DNA of 35,361 bases from Aliarcobacter vitoriensis (lineage in GTDB: Bacteria; Campylobacterota; Campylobacteria; Campylobacterales; Arcobacteraceae): NCBI RefSeq assembly GCF_003316695.1, contig NZ_PDKB01000022.1, forward strand, positions 1 through 35,361, written 5' to 3'. A program made the position numbers and the translations under genes. A model generated the notes under the pieces. It was not told the DNA's origin. It ran no database searches and was given only the letters and a program-made list of their open reading frames with translations. Shown in pieces: positions 26,694 to 35,360 of the stretch. Every line of letters starts with the position of its first letter. Position 1 is the stretch's first letter.

Positions 26694-29042
26694 ATGACAA
26701 TACTTAAAAAAAGTATATTAAGTCCAGTTGTTGCTTTGATTATTTGCTCAAATGTTTATGCAGATAATATAAGCTATTCATTAGATAAATCATCTTTAAA
26801 AGATGCTATTGAAAAAATATCTAAAAAAGCGAATATTCCATATATTGCTAATAGTTCTATTTTTGAAGGAAAAACAGCAAATGCTATCAAAGATATAGAA
26901 GGAACAAAAAACGCTTTAGATAAAGTATTAGAAAATAGTGGTTTAGAAGCTATTATGGAAGATGGAGCAATAATCATAAAACCATTATCTTCTGTAAAAG
27001 TGATTAATGGTACTTATATCTTAGATGATATTTCTGTTAAAAGTGGTAAAAATGGAAGTGCAGAATCAGGCTACCTTGTAGAAGATGTAAAAACTCTAGG
27101 AGTTTGGGGGAATCTAAGTCTTCAAGATACTCCTTATTCAATGAGTATAATATCATCTGATTTTATAGAAAATACAATTATAACTAATACAAATCAAATT
27201 GCAAAAACAAGTCCTGTTATGACAAATAAAGAAAATGCTTCACAAAATGTTGGAGTTTCTACAAGCATTAGAGGGATAGGTATAGCACAAGCTTTAGTAG
27301 ATGGAATTCCTCTACCTTTAGCATTTGGAATTGGGCTTAAAGAAGTAGAAAGAGTAGAAGTTATAAGTGGACTTAGTGGATTCCTATATGGAAGTGGGAA
27401 TGTTGGAGGAGTTATAAATTATGCTTTAAAATATCCTACTTTAAATCCATTTACAAAAGTATCAGTTGGAAATAATGGTGGAAAGAATTATTATACGACT
27501 GTAGATACTTCTCAAAATATCAATGATAAGTTAAGTGTTAGAGTGAATGTTGCTTATCAAGATGGAGAAACAGCAATAGAAAACTATGAAGATGAAGAAA
27601 AATTAATAGGAGTATCTTTTGCCTATAAGCCAACTGATAATCTTGATTTCGGATTATATTATTCTCATAGGGATGCTACAACAGGAGTTAAACCAATATG
27701 GATAATTACAGGGAAAAGACCTAATGCTTCAAGTTTTGACACTAAAAAAACTTATGCTCCAGATTGGGTATATATTGATGATAGATCAGATAAAGTAGAG
27801 TTAAAGGCAAACTATAGTTTTAGTGATAGTTTAAGACTTAGAACAGCATATATATACAATGAAGCAAATAGACTAAAACCATATTATAGTAATAATGTAA
27901 ATACAAATACAAGTATTTTGACAAGAGATTTATATTATTTTCCTGAGCAAAAAACAAAAAATGATGGTGCTTACGCTTATTTAGATGGATATTTTGACAC
28001 AGGCTCTATTAATCATGCTTTAACTTTTGGTGGTTCTTTTGGTAGCGAAAAGTTTTATAGTGGACCTGATTATTTTATAATGAATTCTCCAGTTAATGAT
28101 ATAAATTCATTTCATCAATGGAATCATGCATTTTCTAAACCAAATGAAACATTTTTGGTACGAAAACAGCTTAATTCAAATGTTGTTTTAGCAAATAATA
28201 TTACATTTAATAAGCAATGGAGTGCTTTAGTTGGCGTAAACTTTGCTTCTATGAAACAAGATAGTTGGAATACATTTACAAAAGCACAAAATGGAAGTTA
28301 TGATAAATCAGCTTTAACTCCAACTCTATCTCTTATTTATAAACCAATAGAAGATTTAACAACTTATATTACTTATATGGAATCACTTGAGAATGGTACA
28401 GTTGTTAATAATAAAAATGATATAAATGATGGAAAAGTTTTTGATCCAAGAGTTAGTAAACAATATGAGATTGGAGCAAAATATTCTATAAATCAAGATT
28501 TACTTTTGAGTACAGCACTATTTAGAATAGAAAGAAAAAATAGTATAACAGAATATTTTGCGAATAATGGAAATGGAAAAACACAAGTAACTAGTCAAGA
28601 TGGAGAACAAATAAATGAAGGAATTGAAATATTGCTTACTGGAAAAGCAACAGATAATTTAACTTTAATGGGAGGGATTACTTATCTTAGCCCAAAAGTA
28701 GAAAAAGCTACAAATAAAGCAACAGAAGGAAAAGAATCTCAAAATGTAGCAAAATATCAAGCAAAAATGTATGCTGAGTATAGATTACCGATTGAGCCAA
28801 AAATATTTTTAAATGGTGGAGTTTATTATACTGGAACTCAATGGGTTGATAGTGCAAATACGCAAAAACTTGATGCTTATACAACAGTTGATTTTGGTGC
28901 TAGATATGAAACAAAACTTGATGGTTATGATACTACTTTTAGAATCTATGCATCAAACTTGACAAATGAAAAATATTGGGCAAATACTACAACTTTAAGT
29001 GACCCAAGAAGTGTTGCTTTTAATGTAACTTTAAAGTTTTAA
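26694..29042 (+). CDS. TonB-dependent receptor with N-terminal signalling domain (FecA/FpvA-like)
   Basis: This 782-residue outer-membrane receptor has a signal peptide ending near NVYA (about 23), an STN signalling domain (about 26-98, with SLKDAIEKISKKANIPYI and ALDKVLENSGLEA), a linker with the TonB-box-like DDISV, a plug (about 140-245, with DTPYSMSIIS, SIRGIG and GVGGVINYAL-like residues) and a beta-barrel ending in phenylalanine. The STN domain is what allows surface signalling through FecR to the ECF sigma factor encoded upstream. The ligand is probably a ferric siderophore or ferric citrate-type chelate and cannot be named. AGGAGA precedes the ATG and a terminator follows the stop. 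Confidence 0.92.
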   Translation: MTILKKSILSPVVALIICSNVYADNISYSLDKSSLKDAIEKISKKANIPYIANSSIFEGKTANAIKDIEGTKNALDKVLENSGLEAIMEDGAIIIKPLSSVKVINGTYILDDISVKSGKNGSAESGYLVEDVKTLGVWGNLSLQDTPYSMSIISSDFIENTIITNTNQIAKTSPVMTNKENASQNVGVSTSIRGIGIAQALVDGIPLPLAFGIGLKEVERVEVISGLSGFLYGSGNVGGVINYALKYPTLNPFTKVSVGNNGGKNYYTTVDTSQNINDKLSVRVNVAYQDGETAIENYEDEEKLIGVSFAYKPTDNLDFGLYYSHRDATTGVKPIWIITGKRPNASSFDTKKTYAPDWVYIDDRSDKVELKANYSFSDSLRLRTAYIYNEANRLKPYYSNNVNTNTSILTRDLYYFPEQKTKNDGAYAYLDGYFDTGSINHALTFGGSFGSEKFYSGPDYFIMNSPVNDINSFHQWNHAFSKPNETFLVRKQLNSNVVLANNITFNKQWSALVGVNFASMKQDSWNTFTKAQNGSYDKSALTPTLSLIYKPIEDLTTYITYMESLENGTVVNNKNDINDGKVFDPRVSKQYEIGAKYSINQDLLLSTALFRIERKNSITEYFANNGNGKTQVTSQDGEQINEGIEILLTGKATDNLTLMGGITYLSPKVEKATNKATEGKESQNVAKYQAKMYAEYRLPIEPKIFLNGGVYYTGTQWVDSANTQKLDAYTTVDFGARYETKLDGYDTTFRIYASNLTNEKYWANTTTLSDPRSVAFNVTLKF

Positions 29043-29046
29043 TAAT

Positions 29047-29074
29047 AAAGAGAGTTTTTGCTCTCTTTGTACTT
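29047..29074 (+). terminator. Terminator after the FecA-like receptor
   Basis: AAAGAGAG (29047-29054) and CTCTCTTT (29061-29068) form a perfect 8-bp stem with a 6-base loop, followed by GTACTTTT. It starts 5 bases after the stop codon and ends the sigma-FecR-receptor unit. Confidence 0.75.
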
Positions 29075-29191
29075 TTAAGCATGGGTTTCAAAGTATTTAT
29101 TTAATTTTGAGATTAAAATTTCGATAAAAAATATACTTTCCTTTTGTGCTTTGGAACTCATACTTAAGGGTATAAAATTACATTATGATAC

Positions 29192-29222
29192 TTGTTATAA
29201 AAATCTAAATTTGTGTTATAAT
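29192..29222 (+). promoter_or_regulatory. Promoter of the RhuM-like gene
   Basis: TATAAT at 29217-29222 preceded by TGT (an extended -10) has TTGTTA at 29192-29197, 19 bases upstream. The start would be near 29229, giving a short leader to the ATG at 29253. This supports independent expression of the gene. Confidence 0.5.
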
Positions 29223-29252
29223 CTTTAACTATTTTAATATGGGGATTATAAA

Positions 29253-30098
29253 ATGGAAGAATTATCAAATTTAGTAGTTTATAATGATGGAGAACTAGAA
29301 CTAAAAGTTTCTGTTGATAGTGAAACTATTTGGCTTACACAAGCACAAATGTCTGAACTTTTTGATACAAGTACAGATAATATTAGTTTACACTTAAAAA
29401 ATATTTATAAAGAAAGAGAACTATATGAAAATTCAACTACCGAGAATTACTCGGTAGTTCGTCAAGAAGGAAATAGAAAAGTAGCAAGGCTTATAAAACA
29501 CTATAATTTAGAAGCAATTATTTGTGTTGGTTATAGAATTAGTTCAAATAAAGCAACAAAATTTCGTCAATGGGCAACATCTATTTTGAAAAGTTATATC
29601 CAAAATGGATATGTGATAAATACTCATAAAATAACGGAACAAAGATTGTTATCCCTAGAAAATGATATGAAAATAGTAAAATCTAAAATAAAAGATAATA
29701 AACTAGAAAAAGATAGTGGAATATTTTATGATGGACAAATATATGACTCTTACAGTTTTATAAATGATTTATTGAAGTTATCAAAAAATGAAATAATTTT
29801 AATAGATAACTATATAGATGATACAATATTTACTCTATTTTCAAAATATCAAAATATAAACTTTGCTATTTATACAAGTTCCATTTCAAAACAACTAAAA
29901 CTTGACTATGAAAAATATCAAACTCAATATAAAAATATAACACTAAAAACTTTTAAAAATTCACACGATAGATTTTTAATACTTGATAAAAAAGAGATAT
30001 ATCATTTGGGTGCTAGTTTAAAGGATTTGGGTAAAAAATGGTTTGCTTTTTCTAAAATGAGTTTAGATATAGATGATATTTTAAGTAAGTTAAAATAA
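29253..30098 (+). CDS. RhuM-family protein with PLD-like C-terminal domain
   Basis: This 281-residue protein has an N-terminal RhuM region (about 12-125): TIWLTQAQMSELFDTS, an HTH-like part, HYNLEAIICVGYR and FRQWATSILKSYIQNGY. A short coiled linker (about 125-155) leads to a C-terminal domain (about 157-281) with ILIDNYIDD, then SHDRFLILD (237-245) and GASLKDLGKK (253-262), which resembles a single phospholipase D-type HxK/R motif. RhuM proteins occur in genomic islands and near restriction and defence genes; their function is not settled. Here the gene is alone, with its own promoter and no partner antitoxin gene. DNA binding plus a nuclease-like or regulatory effector is inference. Confidence 0.75.
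   Translation: MEELSNLVVYNDGELELKVSVDSETIWLTQAQMSELFDTSTDNISLHLKNIYKERELYENSTTENYSVVRQEGNRKVARLIKHYNLEAIICVGYRISSNKATKFRQWATSILKSYIQNGYVINTHKITEQRLLSLENDMKIVKSKIKDNKLEKDSGIFYDGQIYDSYSFINDLLKLSKNEIILIDNYIDDTIFTLFSKYQNINFAIYTSSISKQLKLDYEKYQTQYKNITLKTFKNSHDRFLILDKKEIYHLGASLKDLGKKWFAFSKMSLDIDDILSKLK
29435..29459 (+). repeat. Perfect 10-bp hairpin inside the RhuM-like gene
   Basis: AACTACCGAG (29435-29444) and CTCGGTAGTT (29450-29459) are exact inverted copies around AATTA. They encode residues around STTENYSVV. The stem is unusually G/C-rich for this genome and would be very stable in RNA. There is no T run after it, so it is not an intrinsic terminator. Confidence 0.8.
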
Positions 30099-30250
30099 CC
30101 AAATTTAAATACATAAATAATCCTTTCATCAATCCAAAAATTGCTTATTTTATAGATTTATATAAAAAATAAAAATTAGCAATAAACAGATTGTAAAATC
30201 TATTTAATACTTTTATACTTTCAAAACATTTTTTAATTAAGGAGTATAAA

Positions 30251-31420
30251 ATGAACAACAAAATATCGGCTATTCCACCAATAATTGCTGGATTAATCTC
30301 GGTTATTGTTAATTATGGTGGAACTTTTATTTTAATATTTCAAGCAGCACAAATGGCAGGACTTAGCCCAGAACAAACTGCTTCTTGGGTTTGGTCTATT
30401 TCTATTGGTGTTGGAATTACGGGAATAATGTTAAGTTGGTACACAAAAGAACCAATAATTACTGCTTGGAGTACACCTGCTGCTGCATTTTTAGTAACTG
30501 CTATTGCAACTGTTTCCTACTCTGAAGCAATTGGAGCATATATACTTTCTGCTTTAGCCTTTCTTATTTTAGGGCTTTCTGGTTATTTTGATAAATTAAT
30601 TCGTTTGATTCCATCTGGAATAGCAGCTGGATTATTAGCTGGTATATTATTACAATTTGGTATTTCTGCTTTTTTAAATATGACAATTAGCCCTATTTTA
30701 GCAATTTCACTATTTTTTATATATCTAATTACAAAACGATATTCTCCAAGATATGCTATTGTTAGTGTTTTAGTATTTGGTTTTATACTTTTAACTATAC
30801 AATCACAAATTAATTTTTCAGGAATTGAACTAAAATTTGCATATCCAGTATTTAATGAACCAACTTTTTCACTAAATACAGCACTAAGTATTGCTTTGCC
30901 ACTATTTTTGATAACTTTAACTGGACAATATATGCCAGGATTATTGATACTCAAAAATGATGGGTTTAAAACTGGTGCTAAACCTATTTTAGCGATTACT
31001 GGATTGGGTTCAATTTTAATGGCTCCTTTTGGTTCTCATGCATTTTGCCTATCTTCTATAACTTCTGCAATATGTACAGGTAAAGAGTCTCACGAAAACC
31101 CAAAAAAAAGATGGATTGCTGGTGTTACAGCTGGTATTTTTTATATTTTGGTTGGTATTTTTGGAGTTACTCTTGCAGCTTTATTTGCAGCTTTTCCAGC
31201 AACATTTATTAGTTCTTTAGCTGGACTTGCACTATTGAGTACAATTGCTGGAAGCCTTACAAATGCAATGAGTGATGATAAAACTAGAGAAGCCGCACTA
31301 ATAACTTTTATAGCAACAGCTGCAAATATCAATTTATTTGGGATTGGTGGAGCATTTTGGGGACTTGTTTTAGGTCTTATCTCTTATTTTATTTTAAATA
31401 TAAAATTCAAGAACAAATAA
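30251..31420 (+). CDS. BenE-type benzoate/aromatic acid symporter
   Basis: This 389-residue inner-membrane protein has about 12 hydrophobic helices. The blocks PPIIAGLISVIVNYGG, AWSTPAAAFL, and GSHAFCLSSITSAICTGKE are typical of the BenE family of benzoate:H+ symporters. AAGGAG lies at a good distance before the ATG. No benzoate catabolic genes or regulator are near, so benzoate is only the family's name substrate; another small aromatic or organic acid is possible. The gene stands between the RhuM-like gene and a bidirectional terminator and seems to be transcribed alone. The 152-base upstream gap holds AT-rich sequence with no clear promoter. Confidence 0.85.
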   Translation: MNNKISAIPPIIAGLISVIVNYGGTFILIFQAAQMAGLSPEQTASWVWSISIGVGITGIMLSWYTKEPIITAWSTPAAAFLVTAIATVSYSEAIGAYILSALAFLILGLSGYFDKLIRLIPSGIAAGLLAGILLQFGISAFLNMTISPILAISLFFIYLITKRYSPRYAIVSVLVFGFILLTIQSQINFSGIELKFAYPVFNEPTFSLNTALSIALPLFLITLTGQYMPGLLILKNDGFKTGAKPILAITGLGSILMAPFGSHAFCLSSITSAICTGKESHENPKKRWIAGVTAGIFYILVGIFGVTLAALFAAFPATFISSLAGLALLSTIAGSLTNAMSDDKTREAALITFIATAANINLFGIGGAFWGLVLGLISYFILNIKFKNK

Positions 31421-31450
31421 TTCTCAAGCTTTATAGCTTGAGAATAAAAT
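31421..31450. terminator. Bidirectional hairpin terminator
   Basis: TTCTCAAGCT (31421-31430) and AGCTTGAGAA (31435-31444) form a perfect 10-bp stem with a TTAT loop, starting directly after the BenE stop. It lies between convergent genes and is flanked by A/T-rich sequence on both sides, so it can serve the + strand gene and the EAL-domain gene. Confidence 0.8.
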
Positions 31451-31452
31451 AT

Positions 31453-32664
31453 CTATTTTAATTTTAATTCTTTTACATTTTTTGGTTCATCAAAATAGTA
31501 TCCTTGAAAATAGTCAATATCTAACTCTTTACAAATATTAAAAATTTCTTTTGAAGACACAAATTCAGCAACAGTTTTTATACCAACTTTTTGAGCGAAG
31601 AAAACTATTGCTTCAACCACTGCTTTTGCTGTTTTTGATTTATTTAAATCTTGGATTATAGAACCATCCAATTTTATGAAATCAGCTTGTAAGGTAACCA
31701 AATAAGAAAAATTTGAGTAACCAGTTCCAAAGTCATCTATGGCTATTTTTACTCCCAAACTTTTTACAATTCTTATAAAAGATATTACCTCTTCAAGATT
31801 GTCTATTCCCTCACTTTCGGTTATTTCAATAGTCAATAAATGTCCTATATCAAATTCATATATTTTTTGAATTATATAATCCACAACGTCTTTTTCTAAA
31901 ATATCGCTAATAGATAAATTTATACTAAACTCTATATTTTTACTATCAAAGAATTCGAAAGATTTTTGAACTATTTTTTTTGTAATCTCACTATATAGAT
32001 TCAATTTTTTAGCTCTTTCAAGAAAGAAATATGGAGATACTATCTTACCTTTTTCATCTTTCATTCGAACTAATACTTCATATTTTTTATCTGTTTGATT
32101 ACTTATACTTTGAGCAAAAATCTCAAATTTATCTTTTTTTATAGCTTGGATTATTTGTGTTTCCCAATATAAATCTTCTTTGATTGATGATGAATTTGGA
32201 TGATTTATATGATGTTGTTCACTATCATAAATCACTAAATTATGTTTTAGAACTCTTGTTTGTTTTAAAGCAAACTCTGCACTAAATACAAGTTCATTAT
32301 AATTTATAGCAACTCCAGCTCTTAAAGGAATATATACTTTATATTCATCTAGTTCTATTGGAGTATATCCGAAATACCAAATTATTGATTTTATAGATTG
32401 AATAAATCTATCTTTTGAGAGTTCAAAACAAGAAGCAGCAGCAAAAACATCAGCACCTAAATAGTAAATCTTACTTCCAATAAATTTATCTTCCAATCTT
32501 AAAGAGATAAGCTTTAAAATCTTCTCACCAAAACTATATCCATAATAGTGATTTATATTTCCAAATCCACTTATATCAAATATAACTAACTTATTAAAAA
32601 CTTCACTTTCTAAATCTTTTAGAAACTCTTTTCTATTTGGCAGTAAAATCTCATTTTCTTCCAT
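31453..32664 (-). CDS. Cyclic-di-GMP phosphodiesterase with degenerate GGDEF domain
   Basis: This 403-residue protein has no membrane segment. The N-terminal half (about 1-150) is GGDEF-like, with FDISGFGNINHYYG, but the signature is GADVF (70-74), so cyclase activity is unlikely. The EAL half (about 165-400) keeps the catalytic set: E of EVL (196), N249, ITESE, DDFGTGYS (310-317), K331, E367 (AEF) and Q388-type FQGYYF. It probably hydrolyses c-di-GMP, with the GGDEF part possibly binding GTP as a regulator. AAGGGG lies before the ATG, 8 bases after the MoeB-like gene, so it is likely the last gene of the right-hand cysK operon. Confidence 0.87.
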   Translation of the reverse strand: MEENEILLPNRKEFLKDLESEVFNKLVIFDISGFGNINHYYGYSFGEKILKLISLRLEDKFIGSKIYYLGADVFAAASCFELSKDRFIQSIKSIIWYFGYTPIELDEYKVYIPLRAGVAINYNELVFSAEFALKQTRVLKHNLVIYDSEQHHINHPNSSSIKEDLYWETQIIQAIKKDKFEIFAQSISNQTDKKYEVLVRMKDEKGKIVSPYFFLERAKKLNLYSEITKKIVQKSFEFFDSKNIEFSINLSISDILEKDVVDYIIQKIYEFDIGHLLTIEITESEGIDNLEEVISFIRIVKSLGVKIAIDDFGTGYSNFSYLVTLQADFIKLDGSIIQDLNKSKTAKAVVEAIVFFAQKVGIKTVAEFVSSKEIFNICKELDIDYFQGYYFDEPKNVKELKLK

Positions 32665-32672
32665 AAATCCCC

Positions 32673-33806
32673 TTAAATCAAATCATTTACCCAAGAAGTA
32701 ACTCCACCTTTTAAACTATATATTTCACCTTTATATCCAGCCTTTTTTAATTTTGAGATAGCTTGAAGACTTAAAAGCCCTATTTTACAAGTTATGATAG
32801 TTTTTTTATTACTATCAATTTCATCAATTCTATCTAGCAAAGTTGAGAATGATATATTTTTTGCATTTTTAATTAAAGCTAAATCATCTTCTATTTGTTC
32901 TCGAACATCAATTATTTGTATATTTTGCTTCTCATCGAGTAGCTTTTTTAACTCTTGAATAGTTATATCTTCAATAACAAAGTTGTCATCAAGATTTTTT
33001 AATCCACAAAACTCTTCATAATCAATAAGTTCTGTTATTGTTGGATTTTTACCACAAACTGGACAATCTTCATCTTTTGCAATTTTATACTCTTTAAATT
33101 CCATTTTCAAAGCATTTAAAGATAAAAGCCTATTTTTTAAACTATCACCTTTTTCTAAAATAAGTTTTATAGTTTCATTTGCTTGAATAGTTCCTATAAT
33201 TCCAGGTAATACTCCTAAAACTCCAGCTTCTGAACAAGATGGAACTTGTCCAGCTTTTGGTGGAGTTGGAAAAATACATCTATAACAAGCACTATTATTT
33301 GAATTAAAAACTGTTGTTTGCCCTTCAAATCTAAAAATAGCTCCATAAACAAAAGGTTTATTTAACATCACACAAGTATCATTTATCAAATATCTTGTTT
33401 GAAAATTATCAGTTCCATCGACAACAATATCAAAATCTTTGATAATATCTATGGCATTTTGGCTAGTTAATTTTTCATTTATAGCAACTACATTTATATT
33501 TGGATTTATTTCATTTATTCTATTATTCGCGGAAGAAATTTTACTTTTTCCTATGAATTTTGTAGAGTGGATAATCTGTCTTTGTAGATTTGATTCATCA
33601 AGAGTATCAAAATCTATAAGTCCAATAGTCCCAACTCCAGCAGCACTAAGATATAAAAGTACAGGAGAACCTAAAGCTCCTGTTCCTACAACTAAAACTT
33701 TTGAGTTTTTAAGTTTTAGTTGTCCTTCAAGCCCTACTTCAGGAAGAATTAGATGTCTACTATATCTAGTTATTTCTTCTTGCGAAAGTCTATTTTGTTC
33801 TGACAT
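32673..33806 (-). CDS. MoeB/ThiF-type adenylyltransferase fused to rhodanese (MoeZ-like)
   Basis: This 377-residue E1-like enzyme has the ATP motif GTGALGSP (41-48), zinc cysteines CxxC at 174-177 and 248-251, a candidate catalytic cysteine in PSCSEAG (191) and a C-terminal rhodanese domain with its active cysteine in ITCKIG (340). Such proteins adenylate the GG C-terminus of a ubiquitin-like sulfur carrier (MoaD, ThiS or CysO type) and load sulfur on it. No carrier gene is next to it. The start is taken as the ATG at 33806; the ATG at 33809 is only 3 bases from AGGAG. With cysK two genes upstream, it may feed carrier-based cysteine, molybdopterin or thiamine synthesis. Confidence 0.9.
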   Translation of the reverse strand: MSEQNRLSQEEITRYSRHLILPEVGLEGQLKLKNSKVLVVGTGALGSPVLLYLSAAGVGTIGLIDFDTLDESNLQRQIIHSTKFIGKSKISSANNRINEINPNINVVAINEKLTSQNAIDIIKDFDIVVDGTDNFQTRYLINDTCVMLNKPFVYGAIFRFEGQTTVFNSNNSACYRCIFPTPPKAGQVPSCSEAGVLGVLPGIIGTIQANETIKLILEKGDSLKNRLLSLNALKMEFKEYKIAKDEDCPVCGKNPTITELIDYEEFCGLKNLDDNFVIEDITIQELKKLLDEKQNIQIIDVREQIEDDLALIKNAKNISFSTLLDRIDEIDSNKKTIITCKIGLLSLQAISKLKKAGYKGEIYSLKGGVTSWVNDLI

Positions 33807-33863
33807 CATATACTCCTATTTAAAATTTCAATAGAAGAATATCACAATTGCAGTTAATAATTT

Positions 33864-35201
33864 CTATTCAAAGATATTCGCAGTAATTCCTGCATACCAA
33901 CTTTTTGTTGCATCAAAAGTTGATTTTTCTATATCTTCAAAGAACTCTGTTTTTACTTTTACTTTTCCATCAGCCTTATCAAAATATGCTTGATGAGTTA
34001 CATAAATACCAGTATCTTGGCTCACAAGTGAATAACAAACATTTTGAGGATAAACACTTCCCTCTTTTGGATCTTCTTTATTTAATCTTCTTGCTATTTG
34101 TTCACCTACAATAATTCCGCAAGAGTGTGCCATTTGAGCACTTTTTGGGAATGGATATTCACCTACAACATCTCCAACTAAATAAATATTATCATCATTG
34201 TAACTTCTAAATGTTGGTGTTTTTACTCTTCCAAAACCATCACTTGTAAGTTCTAACCCACTATCTTTTAAAAGTTTTGAGGCTTTATTACTTGGAATGA
34301 TATTTGCATCATCAAAAACCAAAGTTTCATTTGTAGTTTCCATCTCTTTTAAATTATTTTTTTCAAAATATATAGTTTTTTTATCTAAGTCTATTTTTTT
34401 GATATTTGCATTTGGAATATATTCTAAATAATCTTTATATAAAGTATCAAATGCTTTTAAAAATCCTTTAGCTTTTGTTGTTGGTTTTTCTCTTGGGTCG
34501 ATTATCACAACTTTTGCATTTAATTTTTTAGATTTAAAATAATCAGCAATTACAGCAGCTCTTTCATAAGGTGCGGGAGGACATCTGTAAGATCCTTTTG
34601 GCACAGTTATAACAAAAGTTCCACTTTTAAATTTTTCTATTTTTTCTTTTAAAGAAAGTTGTTCAAACCCACCATTATAACTAGCTGGGAATTTTGTAAA
34701 AGCTTTTTTTGCCTCTTTTTCATCTAAACCAAAAGTTGAATAATCATATTCTATTCCAGTTGATAAAACCAATAAAGAATATTCAAAACTACCATTTAAA
34801 GTGGTAACCACTTTTTTTTCTCTATTTATAGATACAACTTTGTCATTTATAATATCGTAGTCATAAGTTGAAGCTGGTTTTAATGGAGAAAAAATCAAAT
34901 CATTATAATCCACACCTTTTACTCCTCCAAACCATAAATTACTATAAGGGCAAGATGCAAAGATATTTTTTGCTTCAATTACTATAACTTCTGCTTTTTG
35001 GTTATATAATCTTATGTTTTTTGCAACAGTTAAACCTGCATATCCACCACCAATAATGATTACTCTATCGTTGTTGTTTAGTGGTTTTACAGCATTTTGT
35101 ACACTTTTGATATCTTCTTTTGTACCACTTGCAGCAAAAACTGATGTTGCAGTAACGGCAGTTGCTAAAGTACCTAATTTTAGTAAATCTCTTCTATTCA
35201 T
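33864..35201 (-). CDS. FccB-like flavoprotein (sulfide dehydrogenase / SQR family), Tat-exported
   Basis: This 445-residue FAD protein has a twin-arginine signal (NRRDLLKLG, then a hydrophobic stretch to about residue 24). The FAD-binding motif IIIGGGYAG is at about 48-56, and a second block IYLVGDVVG and a flavocytochrome-c sulfide dehydrogenase C-terminal domain follow. Cysteines in ASCPYSN (84), YRCPPAPYERA (207) and NVCYSL (about 385) fit the redox cysteines of FccB. These enzymes oxidise sulfide in the periplasm, usually with a c-type cytochrome FccA. No fccA is in the window. It starts 15 bases after the right-hand cysK stop, with AGGAG before the ATG, so a sulfide-consuming CysK and a sulfide oxidase share an operon. 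Confidence 0.88.
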   Translation of the reverse strand: MNRRDLLKLGTLATAVTATSVFAASGTKEDIKSVQNAVKPLNNNDRVIIIGGGYAGLTVAKNIRLYNQKAEVIVIEAKNIFASCPYSNLWFGGVKGVDYNDLIFSPLKPASTYDYDIINDKVVSINREKKVVTTLNGSFEYSLLVLSTGIEYDYSTFGLDEKEAKKAFTKFPASYNGGFEQLSLKEKIEKFKSGTFVITVPKGSYRCPPAPYERAAVIADYFKSKKLNAKVVIIDPREKPTTKAKGFLKAFDTLYKDYLEYIPNANIKKIDLDKKTIYFEKNNLKEMETTNETLVFDDANIIPSNKASKLLKDSGLELTSDGFGRVKTPTFRSYNDDNIYLVGDVVGEYPFPKSAQMAHSCGIIVGEQIARRLNKEDPKEGSVYPQNVCYSLVSQDTGIYVTHQAYFDKADGKVKVKTEFFEDIEKSTFDATKSWYAGITANIFE

Positions 35202-35216
35202 CTATTCTCCTTTAAA

Positions 35217-35360
35217 TTAATTTTTTTCTTCTATATACTCATAAAGCCCAGAGCTTAGATATCTTTCACCAGTATCACAAAGAATTGTAACTATTACTTT
35301 ACCTTTATTCTCTGCTCTTGAAGCTACTATTTTTGCTGCTAATGCATTCGCTCCTGATGA
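35217..35360 (-). CDS. cysK: Cysteine synthase CysK, C-terminal end (partial, right copy)
   Basis: On the - strand the frame from 35360 to the TAA at 35217-35219 encodes 47 residues that match the left-hand CysK end through GLYEY and then differ: IEEKN here, EEE on the left. The shared 127 bases are identical even at third codon positions. Near the stop both copies still share GAAGAA after a 3-base shift, so homology continues past the identical block. The bulk of the gene is outside the window. Its downstream operon holds the FccB-like and MoeZ-like proteins. Confidence 0.85.
   Translation of the reverse strand, partial: SSGANALAAKIVASRAENKGKVIVTILCDTGERYLSSGLYEYIEEKN

Noticed and set aside
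30152-30203. ATAGATTT/AAATCTAT inverted match before the BenE-type gene
   Set aside because: The loop is 36 bases and the arms are A/T only, so a stable structure is unlikely.
30583-30954. Open frame opposite the BenE-type transporter
   Set aside because: Its composition is the complement of membrane helices; no start signal.
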